Shown: positions 1 to 14,300, counted from the first letter of the stretch. The stretch is 64,000 bases of DNA from Tubulanus polymorphus (GCF_964204645.1 NC_134028.1:6484501-6548500); one strand, 5' to 3'. A program made the numbers and translations. Notes: generated by a model not told the origin, from the sequence alone.

Positions 1-2744
1 ATCGCGCGATGAACAACAATGTCCGATGCGTAAGACAGTAGAGATAAGTGTCTTTCGAGATTTAGTAAAACCATATATCTATACCGATGGACTTAAGCAA
101 CCATGCCCCGTAAGTGTGAGTTGGAAAATGTACATCCAAGTTTCAAACGGATTCTGCACAGCGACAATTTTTTTTTAAATCCCGAATTATATTTGTCTCG
201 GTTCTAGAAATATGTTTAGAATAAGCAGAAAGTAAACTCACGTATAATTATGGAATATTAACACTCAATTGCAAATGCGTCAGACTGGCATCTACGCAAT
301 TATCAGGTGAAAATCTCGTGAAAATTAGAACGTGGATGACATTTCAAATTGGAAAATTACGGCCATTGTGTTTTGAGGCGTCAAGCTGTGAAAGTGGTTT
401 TGGCGATTTTCGAACAGTAAAACCTAGTTATTTCAAGTTGATGAATCACATTTTGTCTGTTTATCAGTTTTTGAATAACTCTATAAGGCATCATATCTAA
501 GAGTACATTAAAATGTAAAAACCCTGATGTGCCTCGTAGGCCAAATCTTGGCCGGTCGGTTTAGTTTAATTTTCTCTATGCAATTTATAATAATGTAATA
601 TGTAAACGAACCGAGTTGCACAAAAAAATTAATCATGACAATAATATGAAAGCGTGGTAAGAAATCTGCTAAACAAAGGTCACATTTATTTGAAATATTC
701 AAAAATGTCAAGCGAGTTATAGATTCCGTTATATCGGCGATTAAAGGTCGAATTTAGAATAAGTACAGGGTTTAACAAATTGACGACTGATAGTTATGAC
801 ATAAATGTGTGAATAAGCCAGGTGGTCAGTGGAAGTAAAACACCTCGTCATTGTGAAGTCACACTTATACCTTTCACACTTAACCGTAGAAGAAAGAATG
901 CACCTGGTCAAAATCGTATGACCACAATTGATTACGATGCAAACTCCAGAGGATTTCCTTTCGAATTAAGGGGTTCTTCGCGGGTTTTGTGACCCATTGT
1001 CTACATAATGCAAACACAATTCGTTGAACGTTTTTGAAAGGATACTTCTTTAACACGCTGACATTCATTGATTTCGTTCGACACATTTTCTATTCAGTTG
1101 CATCAGATTGAATTAGATGATCGGCAATTTTAACCAGACGTCAGTAAACATTTATTTCGTAAGAGTCTGATGATTAATTTCGCACAAAGGACGATATGAG
1201 TTTGAGGGTTTTCCGATAGCAGGTATGAATCGATAACTAATAGAATGAACCCGATGACTGAAATAATAGAAAGCTATTCTTCGACCTGTCTCATTCCTAA
1301 GCTGCTTTGCGGGTTAATTCGCGCACTCAAAAACAGATTTCAAAATCGTCTGGCCACAAATGGTGGAGTATTGAAGATGGCAACGTATTCGTGGTACCGT
1401 GCCCGAATTACCATTAGCAGCCAACACACGCGCTGAAGTACGCCTGGCATTCATCAGTGTAAATAACTGCTGTCAGTCGAGGTACGATTAAATTTCAGAT
1501 GAAGAGTTAAAAATAGAGGCTCATTACCAATCAATTTTCACATAATTACCACACAAACGCGTTCACTGGTCAATATTGAAATTGAGCAACGACCCCGAGA
1601 TAAGTTTTGCTAGTTTCAGACAGGAAAAACCTTTTCGTTCGTGTTGACCTAGAATTTTACCAATTCATATTTAGCCGTAGTCTTCGTAAAGAATCGAAGT
1701 TAGTGCTGTGTTCGACCTAAACGAATTCTATAAAATCGTTCAAATTGTGTTCGGCCTTGATAAATTCAGGCGAATATCTTCAGGTCATAATTCAAAAGAT
1801 TCATATCTCGTGTATACCATTCATTCACTTCCATATACTGCAGGCGCAGCTGCTTTTATAGGAAAGGTTTTTCAATCGCGTGGCATTTTATGAAAAAAAA
1901 ACCTATAAGAACCGTGTTAGTACCGGACAAAAAAACCACCCCAGGGGTGATCCTAATATTCTATAGTATAGTGACCTCTTCTATAACCAAACTAAAGAAA
2001 CTCGACTCGGCACCCCTGTTTAGCCGGAAGTTAAAGATTACGTTTCTGTGAAGAGACTACGGTACTTGTATAAAACTTGTACTTTTGGCGACGTACAAAC
2101 ATTCCGATATAGTTTCAATGTAACATTCATCGAGGAAATGCAAAAAATGGTGCGTCGAAGTGTCGAATAAATCAAACGTCAGTGTCTTAATCGATACATA
2201 CATATGCAAACTTGAAGCAAATGCGTCAGGTCATTATTTCAGTTGGAATAATTATGAAATGTTACTGGTTTTCGCGAGTTGATATGATTACGAATTGCTT
2301 GAATGGCACAACACGCATTCACCGCTGCATTGTTGATCACTTTAACCAATATTTGAATTATCGATCTTGTTATCACACAACGCAATTAACTCGACGTATA
2401 AAACAATAGTTCTGTTGACGAGTTATATTACAGAATTAACAGTTTTTGTTTACACTTTCTGCGCTGTGTTTTACGCGTATTCGAGTCAATATTGTTTAGT
2501 CAATATACATCAGGATTAAGCAATTTCGTTAGACAAAGCCGCGCTCACGCCTGGATATCACGTCCCGGAGATGATAATAATTACTGCAACGATAACAGTG
2601 TTTGTACCACGTGATTAACTAACAAACGATAACGAACCAATAGGCTTATTGATTTATCAACTGATTGGTGTGCTCGAAGTCCTTTCGAAAAAGGAAAGCG
2701 TTGCTAGATTTTGAAAAATGTCAGCAAAAAAACGACGCGTTATC
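1..2744. other. Non-coding stretch, no recognisable gene
   Basis: AT-rich DNA with only short scattered open frames of 60-68 codons, several opening at non-ATG codons. None shows a known motif or ends in convincing splice sites. I see no RNA gene and no clear promoter here. It may be intergenic or an intron of a gene lying outside the window. Confidence 0.5.
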
Positions 2745-3002
2745 CAGGGTCGGATCCTAGGCGAGGGTGCAGGGTTGCGTAGCTCCCCCATAAACGACGT
2801 GAAGTTGTCCAAAAATTCAACAGCAAAGTGAAATATGTTAACTGACGCCCAAAAAAATTAAATTGTTTAGAAAAATCCATATGCTTGTTCTCTGCATTTC
2901 CAAAATTGAGTTTTCCGTTGAGCTTTCTTTCAGTGTGTAAGCTTTAAGTTATATGAATCAGAATCATTAAACCCCGAATCAGGCACTGTAGATCCGACCC
3001 TG
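2745..3002. mobile_element. 258-bp MITE with CAGGGTCGGATC ends
   Basis: The left end reads CAGGGTCGGATCC and the right end reads GATCCGACCCTG, a terminal inverted repeat of about 12 bp. The sequence TTATC lies directly outside both ends (2740-2744 and 3003-3007) and fits a 5-bp target-site duplication. There is no transposase frame inside, so it is a non-autonomous DNA transposon. Superfamily is uncertain: the terminal sequence recalls cut-and-paste elements, but 5 bp is shorter than the 8 bp usual for hAT. Confidence 0.7.
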
Positions 3003-3042
3003 TTATCTAACTAAGTTCGTTTTCACTGATATATCCAGAATC

Positions 3043-3480
3043 GGTCATCCTTATTACCGAGATGATGTATTTTACCGAGATGAACCGAGATCAACCGAGA
3101 TGAAATTAAATATAACATATTTATTTATTCCATATCGATTTTAACCATTGAAATCATATCATATCAGTAATAAATGCCTGCTGGGTTCATATTTTACATA
3201 TTTTGTCGGATATTTTTGGAAAAATAACTTTTAACTTTACCGAGATGAGATCGTCGATCAATCAAATTCAATGAAATTTTATTGCTAACCGAGTTTACGT
3301 TTTTGAAGTCAAAATTTTTTTAAATAAAAAAATATGTAAAATATGACTCTAGGAGGTATTTATTATTGATATAACATGATTTCAAGTGTTAAAATCGATA
3401 AGGAATAAATAAATATGTTATATTTAATTTCATCTCGGTTGATCTCGGTAAAATACATCATCTCGGTAATAAGGATGACC
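3043..3480. mobile_element. Foldback element with arms of about 150 bp
   Basis: The first and last roughly 150 bases are inverted copies of each other. Each begins GGTCATCCTTATTACCGAGA when read inward and carries several CCGAGATGA sub-repeats. The left arm has one extra CCGAGAT sub-unit. The middle (about 3200-3330) also contains CCGAGATGAG. No coding frame and no clear target-site duplication are visible. It lies only 40 bp from the MITE at 2745-3002. Confidence 0.75.
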
Positions 3481-6400
3481 CTCGAGAATTATCCATCAGA
3501 TCTAGATTTCTATTCTCAACCTAATGAAATTAAATGCCTAATACCAAATATCCGGGACTGTGGAACAGGTCCCAAGTTTCATTAATAGCATTTGCATTAA
3601 TAGCAACTTATACGTATAGGCAAAAAATCTTTGGTTTAAATGAAAGCAAAACAAAACTTGATTCAGTGAACTAAAATAAGGTTCAAACACAAAATCCTAG
3701 AAAAGGATTTGCCAAAATTCGAAGAAAACTGAAAACTACACATAATCACTAAGTTGGAACACCGTGGTTCCCATGATTAAACCTCTGTCCGAGATGGTGA
3801 GAATATTAGAGAGAAATTTACCTTTCGTATCGATGAGTTATTTCCACATTAGACCAAAATAAAAACTGTCGAGTTAAATATCAGATATCCACGATAGACT
3901 TCCAAGATGAAACGATGTTTCGTGCGTGAGCATCCACAGTTATCTGTCAAACGGGCATTCACCTTTCCATCCATACCACCCTATCAATTAGATGGCCATT
4001 CAAACCAGACAGCCAATCAAATAATCCCGCTCTACGCATGACGTTTTCGAAAAGGTTCGCGCGTTTCTGATTACGCCAGACTTGAAATTGACGGATGCCA
4101 GTTATTTCCGAGACGAATGGCTCGACGTTTTTGCACGTTTTCATTAAACCGTTTAATTACGTCAGATAATAAGGCGTTTTCGTGATAAAATCACGACCGC
4201 AAGACCCACGTATTCTATAGCCCCAGACTTAGACGTGTCAAATATCGAATTTGGCGCTATAGAGAAATTTGATCTACAGCTTAGGCCCTACATTACGAAT
4301 TGTTGCCTAATATTCCATCTTACTCTCTATTTTGACGGAGAAAATTTCGATGATGTACAACATGGCATAAAGAATTTTGATATTAGTTCATATATATCAG
4401 TGAAACTGGGGTCCTGGAAATATGTATCTAATTATGTGGAGAATCCGCATCATAGCAACGCTATTTCGTTGTTTTGGAAGACGTTATACGACGTAACCTC
4501 CGTAATGTAAACAAATCCATCAGCGAGGAATTGATGACGTAATCTTAGGCTTCTTCACCGTAAAGTACGGCTATTAAGTTATTATTGTTTGGTCATTTGG
4601 ATTTAGCTTCGTACTTTTATTTCTATTTTGAGAGAGAGAGGGAGCGAACGATACAAGGGTTTTTGCCACCCCGGGCGAAAATCCCGTAAAATCCATTTCA
4701 AAACGATTACAAGCCCTATTTTGCCCAGGATGGTCTATTCTAGATGAATAGCACTTTCACTCAGCATGTTTCCGTTTCCACTTTTGATCGCGATAATCCG
4801 CATTATCGTTAATCACTGTCTACTTAAAAGAATACCCCGTTAATCCGTGGCAGGTGCGCCATCGTGGTATCTCAATTAATTAAGACGTTCCAAACAGTTG
4901 TGTGACTTCGACAAAGACTTCGATCAGAGATCATGCGAATATGTTACGTCATTGATTAAGTTTCAGGACTGAACATTCGTAGACCAGTCAGTTGTATGGA
5001 CACAAATTACTATGTTAGAAAACAAAGGCGCCATATTCTAACTGGAAGCCCCCATTTAGTCTTCTGTTAGACAATTAGACCTTTTTGAAATCACCAATCC
5101 ACCAATAATTAGCCTTCCCGAGATTAAGGCTTTTTCGGGTGAATCAGAATCGACATTGTAATGTTCATATTGTACCTCCACATGAATATCAACCCAATGT
5201 CTTTCTTCATGATGGAATCAATTTAGCCATATAATCAGTAATTTTAAGCTTATGCTTAAATCCCAGGTTTAGGACTTTCATTTCTATATCTCCCGTAAAG
5301 GAACAAACACTAAGTGCCCCAAATCGGAGGACCTGTCCGAAGACTATTGGATGAGAACTGAATGTACGAAGACTAAATATATTGAACTCATTCAACGAAG
5401 GAATAATCTCAACCGCTGAGATTAAAAAACCGTCGAACAGAATACAGAAATACTTCGAAAAGCTTGGTATATCGGATCAGAAGATATCTATCTGTGTTAT
5501 AATGTCGGTGCATTCGACATTTAAATTTTCGTCGTTTTATAACCGCAATGGATACATAAAAATGCCACGAAAGTAGTGCTCATTACATAGAGATAAATCT
5601 GAAAACAACGTCGTTATTATCATCGCCGAAACAAACACTTAAGTGTCAAAACGAAACCCTCTTGACACTCTCTAGATATCATTGATATCTGGAGATGCGC
5701 ATTTATCATTATGATGAATGCGAATTGTACAGGTGAATTATGGAAATATTTGTACACCGGAAAGGCATGTTTGCACAGTCTGACTGACCACGATTCTGGG
5801 CATAAAATGTTGATTGTTGTGCTAGACCGCGTAGAAGCCTCAGAATATGTGCGATTATAGCAATCGTATGCCTTTTGAATGAACATGCGGGACACGTGAG
5901 TCCAAATACACATATAATTTATACTTTCTAGGTTTGAAACCAGGGAAACACCCCTCTTCCAAAGTATCGTCGTGAAACCTTATACACGGGTAGTGATAAA
6001 AACTGCGTTCAGACATACGTATGAATTCACAAACGGAAAAAGATCAATATCGACATAAAACTTTGAGCCAGAACCGTGATCTGTAAACGATCCCTAGATG
6101 AAATGATTTGGCATGACATATATAGGGTATGAGGTAAAAATTGCCTGGGTAAAAATCCCCTCGGTAAAAATCCTCAATTCTTCAATGTAGTGATGGCCAA
6201 AATGATGTATAGTCTTAAGTCTTTCATTTGAATATAACTACCAACAATTTTGCATGACGATACAATAAATGGTACGAAGCCTACATTGAACTCCATTCAT
6301 TACCAAAACGTAAAGGCCCAAATCTCTTGAAATATTAATTTCTCCCATAAACATAAACGTATGTGGCGATAATAAAAATTTGAAAATTCGCTAGTAACAA

Positions 6401-6981
6401 CAGTTTCGTTTCCGCAGACGATTGTTCGTTCAAATAACAGATTAATATATGATAACGTATTCCTTTATGCGTTGATTAATATTAATTGGTTCGAGGATCG
6501 ACGGGTGAATTTAGATCGGAACCCCCCGCGCCGTGTCGCTGAGAGCAAAATACGATAACTTATTATGTTCGGTAAATTAGCCCTGAATAGACGCCGGCCT
6601 CAAACGCGATGTCATTAAAACTGAGATGCATCTTCGGGCTTCAATTCAAAGTGTGAAATCCCATTGCGATTTGCAGTCGGTTGGTAAACAATTATACAGC
6701 ATGCGATTGGCTGACCGGTCAACAGAAGCAGCTAACAAATACATTCCGTTGGTGTATAAAGAAAATGTATTTGTCGTTTTCGCTGTTAAATGAATTTTTT
6801 GAATCGTATTTTGATAGTTTGAATTGATAGTTTTATTTTACGTACGGTATAATATCTATACAAAAACGATTAGGAAACTCGTTTTAATGCGTTATTTCCG
6901 TATAATTCTCTCTTCGCAAACAACCATGGGCAACCATCAAATAGATTTACTATTCGACGGTGAGATTTTATGGTAGGCAAA
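3481..6981. other. Non-coding stretch, no recognisable gene
   Basis: Only short unconvincing frames, the longest an unremarkable 97 codons on the minus strand near 5.6-5.9 kb. I found no domain, RNA gene or repeat family that I can name. Confidence 0.45.
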
Positions 6982-7410
6982 TTATGTCCGAATTCGCTCC
7001 AGAGTGGATGCAAAGTGGACCACCAACGATGCCGACGAAAATTCGACGCATCTCCTTGATGTCCATTTCCCCTGGTAAAGCTGTCCAATATCTCTTGAGT
7101 CCTTGCAAAGATAATCAAGTAAGTTGAAAATGATGAAATCTAAAAAAAGGTTCGTCAACTTATGATGTATGTAACATTCTAAAAACCATCTTGTCACTAT
7201 GTAGCGTGACATGATCAAATATAGGGCATCATCTGATATCCTCTGCTGTCGTCGGAGGTTAGCAAGGGCAGGTGACACTATCTCTGGGAAGCGAGGGGAA
7301 CAGATGTCAAAGTGTTTAATAAGTAACGCTATAATTTGACTTCTCTCCGGGGTTTTCGCCGAATATGGATCACAATGCAATAATAAGAAGTCTACCTTCG
7401 GCGCAGCCAA
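6982..7410 (-). CDS. Unidentified ORF, possible exon or gene remnant
   Basis: An open frame of 142 codons on the minus strand that opens at a TTG, so it is not a complete gene by itself. The first 70 residues have a coding-like composition, including the stretch FPEIVSPALANLRRQQRISD. The later part turns into low-complexity hydrophobic residues, as read-through of an intron would. A plausible acceptor (ttgcaag) lies near 7103, so the frame may combine an exon and intron sequence. I do not recognise the family. It could be chance. Confidence 0.2.
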   Translation of the reverse strand: MAAPKVDFLLLHCDPYSAKTPERSQIIALLIKHFDICSPRFPEIVSPALANLRRQQRISDDALYLIMSRYIVTRWFLECYIHHKLTNLFLDFIIFNLLDYLCKDSRDIGQLYQGKWTSRRCVEFSSASLVVHFASTLERIRT

Positions 7411-10400
7411 AAATTTTGCTCAAATTTAATTAGTCTCGGTAATTGGCAATTAGGCGAAGATCACATTAGCGGTGATGCGGGACAACAGGTGTTTAAGCAC
7501 CATCCCTGTCATCCCCAGGTGAAAATAAATATTACTCTATATACCCAAGAGAAGCAATCATCTTTTTTTCACTGAAACAAATTCTCTTTTCTGATGAAGA
7601 CGCATTTTGATAATCCGATCTTGAATGAGTTTTTTACCCTCACTCAGGATTTAGACTTGTAACACGTTTTTAAATCAGTTCTGCAAAAGCAGCTTGATGC
7701 AACTGTAGTTACAGAATAAATTTGTTAAGGTTGTGGGAGTGTGGGTTGATTCTATATTTGTCGCCCATCGTAACAGAACTTCAAAGGTTTTTCTAATCTT
7801 AGAATAGGGATTGACCCTGTTTTTTATTTGGTTGGTAGATTTCGTTTGATATTTCTTAATTTATGGTGTCCCTTTCAAACTTACCACGCCTGCATTTTAT
7901 TTTAGTTTTTATTTTGCTCAATAGACCAATAGCACAGACACAAAAATATAGAACTGGTTCCAATTTCTGGTAGATCTTTGAAGGAATAATCTTAATTTTT
8001 GCAACGTTTTTTTATTCTAAACTAGGATCATTTACGCAACGAACTGATAACTGAAGTAAGTAAAACCGGATTAAACTTCTTTGTTGCATCAACGGTGTTA
8101 GACAGATCGCATTAAATCTAATTACACTTTGATGTTCAAGCGTGGCAGGCGATAAACTGCTACTGGGACAGATAACGGGTCGAGCTGGGTGGCGACTGAT
8201 GATAGCGACAGTGTGAAAAGTGAGAAGCGATTTCGCTCTCGAGCAGCGAAGATATCCGATAAGCGGTTTATAACGCTTATCAAATAAGCCGTCGTGATTT
8301 ACGATAGTGTTTTGAAAGTTTGAAATTGTACGAGGACCCTCGAATGAAAATGATGTATGTATGTGAGCGACTGAATGGGTGTCATGCTACTGAAACAGTA
8401 GAATAGCCACTTCTGGCGAGGAGAATACTATAATACTAAGTTTATAACCCAAGGTTATAATAATAAAGGCTAATAAAAGTTTGTGTCTTTAAAATCGATA
8501 TAATCACAGATTTTGCTTGGCTTCTCTATAAGCACTACCATATGAGGATTCCTAAGTACTACTCGAAACTATATAACGAAATATCAAACCCTAGTTGTTC
8601 GGCTTAGATTTAATTTCTCAAAAATTGTTGTTGATTTTCCACTTAATATTCTACACAGTTACAACTTCATCCGCATTTTTTGATTCATTTAGAAACACAA
8701 CATACGAATTCATACGATCTTTTTGCCAATATTTGCTTATTGATACTTATGATAGGGATTAAGCTGAAGTAAAACTCCATTGAGAATGAATTTGAATCAT
8801 AGATTTACTCACATTTAATTTGACGAAGTCGTTTGTTGAAGTTAATTTAACACTGATCCAGAGACGACGTTGTTATATATATCCTCGCTGGTCGCTCCAC
8901 GCCGCGCGACAGTCGATTGAAATTCCCACGACTTTCCCGACAACACTCTCTCTCTTATCTCACTTTACTTTCCGATTATTAAGCCACTTATCATTCAAAT
9001 TAACAAATAAACGATGCGATGTCAGCCGAAAAGATTAGCGACGAATACTCAATTTCTACGTCTCGTTGTCAGGAAGTGCTTTGATATGGATTTGAGAACG
9101 TCGGAATAGTAGCTAAAACGGTAGTGCTCGGTGTACTGGTGAAGGTTATCTTAGCTTAAGTCCGGCTTGATTAAATGCCTTTCGTATTTTGCCTAACGAC
9201 ATTATCCGGGTTGAGATCCGTCTTCACTATCGGGAATATAATCTATCGTCTGCCATAAAGTTGAAATGTAGCATTATCCTTTCAAAAATGACACCGTATA
9301 GCAATTTAACCCCTATCGGGATGTCAATAGGCCCAGGCGCCATTAAAACCTCATAATTGCCCGTTACCAGCGCCCTAAACAGAGAACAGCTACGACACGG
9401 TTAAGTAATATAAACGAAATGTATAGTATTCTTTAAATTATCAAATTGTAGCTAATTGTCACCTTGGTCGCGGATTCACGCAGATTTCATTAATATCGCA
9501 AGCAACAATTGATTTCTCTGAATCCCGCGAAGATAGCACGGCCGATAGACAAAACAAAACATCTGACCTAACAAGTCAAAATCATGACGTGCCTCCAGGT
9601 CTGTCACTAGGCCTACCTCACCATATTGTACCGGTGTTTGCGATAACGGGTCCGTTTATTAGGTAGCGTCGATTTTTACAGGCTTAGAAACTGATAAAAA
9701 CGACGATAAACGCAAGGAATTTTAAAATTTAAAGTGAACTTTTGAACAAATGATCATGGGTTTTGCGCTATTTTTTTCCATGTTCATCGAATGATTTTTT
9801 GGAAAATGATCTTAGCGCAACTTTTGCTTCCAAAAAGAATTTGATAGATTTCTTATCATCGCTTATTTCTTTTTGGATGCATATGACTGTGTAGGCCTAC
9901 GGAGAAAAGTCTATGATGGGCAAAATGTACTTTTCGGGACCCAAGTAATACTATATGAACCGTTATAGAAACCGCGTGGGATGACAGACGAAGCTCACAC
10001 GACGTGCCCGATTCCTTTTACACAAAATGGAGTTTACTATTCACTTGGATCATCATCGACCCTTTCGTAAACCTATTCAAATATCTCTAATAAATATTAG
10101 TAATTCGTGTCGTGAAACAGGGATTTGGGCAGTAGAATTGATTCTGACATTTCCATTGTACCGTTTGTCCATTCATTGTTGCTCGAGTGGGGTCTATCGA
10201 CTCTCGGTCAGGCAGATGGTTTTTTGAAAACCATCTCAAATGCTTTCTTCAAATTACAATGACAACTCGCTGGGCGTGCGTACGATTCTCACAATTAATA
10301 AAAGCATCGACGAGATCTTGATATATTTCTAGTTAAGGTCAACGATGGACTCTAACACGTGTAAGAGTCCTTCGGTCAACGGCGTAGCCACGATCGATTC

Positions 10401-11159
10401 GTCCAATAGATCCGGGTTGTAAGCTCTAAGAAGACTGTTTTTATTTGTTTGATGGTGATCAAATTCTATTTTAGCAATAAATAAATTGTATTTTTCATTG
10501 TGAGTCCTCGCGATGGTCCCACAGAATCCACCAGGGATGTAGTCGTATTGCCGAGTCGTCAAACCGACCGTAGCTTGCCAACCTGAGATACAAGTCGAAG
10601 AAATTTCACCCTGAAATGCAGGGGACAGAGCTATCTAACTCAGGTATCGCAGAGAACTTGAATACTACGGCCGACTGGAATTATCGCGTCGGGACTCGCG
10701 GAATTGACCCGGGGTCTTGTGAATTGCTGCAGCCCGGACTGGCTGCACACAATCGCAGTCAAGAGGGAATCGATATTAATTCATGAAATATGTCGTAATT
10801 GCGAATCTAGCGCTTTTCGACCAGTCTTTCATTCATAAGACTTAAATGTTCCCAGCCGGCGGCGGCCCGCGAATATTCCTGATTACCGTATGGTCCTGCC
10901 ATCTGCTTTACAAAGCGGTACAGGTGGTTATTTCTAATACCAAGGTCGTTGACGAAGTAGCCGTATGAAATTTAATTTCAATATTTTTTCCGCTAATTTT
11001 GTTATTCTAAAGAAATAGATGGGAGATATGAACTGTTATTCACAAAATCTCTATTTCTGATTAGTCTAAGCAACCCAGAAATCACTGTTAAAACGTTTTC
11101 ATAGATTGTGAAACAAAATAGATAGTAAGATTGCTGTTTTCTGGTTCGTTTTCTTCCAG
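7411..11159. other. Non-coding stretch upstream of AAAS
   Basis: No gene recognised. GATA-type words (agataa, gataag) are frequent around 8150-8290 and a GC-rich patch occurs at about 10855-10880, but neither is specific enough to call an element. This region should contain the AAAS promoter and its non-coding first exon, because a splice acceptor sits directly before the AAAS start codon. Confidence 0.4.
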
Positions 11160-11285
11160 TTCCTGGACCTGGGCTACCACTACCAACCCATCTTCCCTCT
11201 CACTCTTCCGCGCTGTCTCTATCTGTCTGGCTGGCCCTTTCTCTGCTACTGGGCTCTGCCACTACTCTACTGCCAGAAGCTCTGA
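11160..11285 (+). other. Exon-like GC- and pyrimidine-rich segment before AAAS
   Basis: A strong acceptor (tttcttccag) ends at 11159. It is followed by 41 open codons and a TGA. The predicted residues are rich in aromatic, Leu, Pro and Cys residues (for example DLGYHYQPIFPLTLPRC), and the GC content is well above its surroundings. It may be a 5' untranslated exon of AAAS, the last exon of an unseen upstream gene, or a chance pyrimidine-rich patch. I recognise no family. Confidence 0.2.
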
Positions 11286-11351
11286 TCTTTTCTACTGCAT
11301 GAAATTGATTCTGTTGCATGATCTTAATTTTGTTTTACCTTTTTGCAGAGA

Positions 11352-14300
11352 ATGAGCAGCTTAAGAGCGTTTAACCTACCACCTGCTGAAGGCATGGTAA
11401 CAATATGTGAAAGAGACGGCACAATGGCAGTTATCCCGCATGATGAAATCGAGCACACTCCAAAGGTAAACATATTACAGTACACCTCGTCTAACTTGGA
11501 CCTACTGGGACTGGCAGAATTGGTCCGAGGCAAGCAGCGTCAAAATTAGAGATAGGAAAATAAGTTATGAAGTCAGAAAAATAATTTCCTTTTTGTCTGA
11601 GTTAGTCAAAAGTCCTAGTTGTCCATGTCTGATTTAGGCGAGGTTAACTGTATTTACATTTTTAACCTAGGTTTATCAATATTTATGAATCACAAATGAA
11701 TTCAAAGATTGAATTGATTGCCTGTTCAAACCTAGATTAGTTAGGCCCTAGATTTCGAAGCTCGATAAAGTGACCGTTGCTTTTATGAATTTTATTGCAG
11801 TTATTGAATTACCCCGATGTGACCGTTTCGCGTGAAATGATGAAACCGACTTTAACGAAAGAATCGGCCCGGTCGGCGTTCATAGAACACAACGAAACCC
11901 TGCGAAGAAGAATTCTGCATGCGTGGTAATTAGAAATAATGATTGATTGAAATATACTGACAACCGCAAATCTATTTGATTGGAATGTCCTGGAACTTTG
12001 CAATTGAAAATAGAACAATTTCAACCCTTATAAACTGGTTTCAACTAGCAGACTTTCTAGTATTAAAATGTGTTCTTTGAGATAAATCTGTTTTCTTGCA
12101 GCTCATTATCAATTTGAAGATATTCCTCGGGGTTTTGATGCAGTAAATCTTGCCTTATTTAGACATGGCCAACAGACTTTTGACTAATTCGTACAAAAAC
12201 TAAACTGTATAACCTATGAAACCATATGACCAAATACTGTTATTATTGAATGATAGGTACGAACACGGTATAACAGGAGTCCTCGAAGAACTCGTCAACG
12301 AGAACAGTTCAGTATCTAAACTATCCACGTATCTGTTAGCAGCAGTTAGATGGATTAATTCGTTACATGGTTCGATGTTCCCTCATCTATCGGTGAGTTC
12401 TTTACAAACCAATCTAACTGACACTATGGTGAATTTTTTTTTCGAAACGACGGTCATTGTCTTCACTCTTTCACGATTATTAGATGTCGAGCGATGGGAT
12501 GGTAACCGAATTTTCATCGCATGCAGATTGGTGAGTACACGACTTTTTCGAAATAAAGCGTAAATTTTGATTTCTATAATTCGTTAAGTGGATTGGCTTG
12601 CAGAGATTCGTCGACAGGTTCTCTCATTCTGTAGCTGGCCTATTTCTACATTGCAGGTTGAACAGTCCGATTCGAGCGTTTGTCTGGCATCCGCATATCA
12701 TCAAATACGCCGTCTGCTTACAAGACGATTCAATACGTGTTTACAGTAAACAAACGGAAATCGTGCCAACGCTTAAACACAAATTGCAGAAAGGGGTATC
12801 GGAAGTCGCTTGGAAGTATGTTGATAATACAGATCCAAGAACTCGCTATTGTAATTCATGATTTCATGCAGCATTGAATGCAAATCAACTTTTCTTTTTA
12901 AGGCCATTTTCGGCGTCAATTCTAGCCGTTGCATGTCAGACGTGTGTGCTCATTTGGCATGTAGATCCTATGTCATTGTCAACCAGGTAATTAGAAGATG
13001 ATTTTCAGTAGAGACTTGTCCACCCGAGCTCATAGAATTAGAATATTTCTTCGTTTTGATTTTGTAGGCCATCAACCAGTTCGGTTCAGGTTCTCAGTCA
13101 GAGCGGGCATTGCCCGATTACAAGCCTCGCCTGGTGTCCAAAAGGTGGCGTTCTTGTGTCGGCATCAGCGGCTGATACAGCCATGATGGTAAATAAATTT
13201 AAATTGTACTGGTACTGCTGCTAGTTGTTATCCCATCTGAATTCGGATATAAAATGATTGAATGGATATTACAAACCAAATAACATTTGATCCAAATTGG
13301 CAAATTTGTTATGATGTTCTACTGGAAACAACCATACTATTGTAACTGTTGATGAAAAACATGCTGTCCATGCTGTATATATGAAACTCCACATTAACTA
13401 TGAAAAAAGAATTCAGAAATATTTTCCTTAAGTTAATAGTTTATTCATCTTTTCGATTCTAATAGGCCTATATATAGATAGTATTCCCGAAGATGACTAC
13501 AGTTAGAACTCACTTAATTCGGAAGTCTAGGGACTGCCTAGTTGACCCCAAATGACTCATGACTTTTTTTATTAATATAATATACAGGTATGGGACGTTG
13601 CTACGGAAGTTTGTATACCGTTACGTCGATATGGAGGGGGCGGCGTGTCACTGTTACGCTGGTCACCAGATGGCAGCAAATTACTCTCTGCGACGCCCTC
13701 GACGATTTTCCGAGTTTGGGATAGTCAAACGTGGACGTGTGAAAAGTGGTCGAAGTTAGCTGGAAGATGTCAGGTAGGTGATTATTGAGTCAGACGGTGT
13801 ATTCTGATGCGCAATGATACTTAGATTTGTGTTTGAGTTAGATGAAAATTCAACTTGGAAGGACTTTAGTCGAGAAGAGTCTACAAACAGAGTCCCTTAG
13901 ACTCCATAATTCCTTAAAAACTCCTTCATAACAGACAATGCTTTTAAAGGTGCCCGAAACTCCTTTTACCTGAGCAAAATGCCTGAGACTCCTTTAATAT
14001 ACCTTCAATTTTAAGAAATAGTCAATTAGAAATGTTTGTTGTAGTACAGTAAAGAGTTGTCAGTAACCCTGTAAGTTGTACAGGGTTTACTGAGATAAAC
14101 AGTACCGATTTAGGGGGAGTCTACAGTAATTGGGATATGAATGTGATGTAGACACTTCCTTGAAATTTTCTCCTTTTAAACTCCTTATATCCAGGAATGA
14201 CTGATCTGTAGGGACCCCAGTCACCGATCTATTAAGATTTACTCGTTTGAGTTATTTCTCATTGCTAGGTTGCTTGTTGGAATCCACAGGGAACAGTTTT

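Noticed and set aside
2983-3002. Match to miR-10/miR-100 seed (CTGTAGATCCGA)
   Set aside because: It is the right terminal inverted repeat of the MITE at 2745-3002, and no local miRNA-type hairpin surrounds it.
8150-8290. Cluster of GATA-type motifs as an enhancer
   Set aside because: The motif is short and frequent in AT-rich DNA; no comparative evidence is available from a single sequence.
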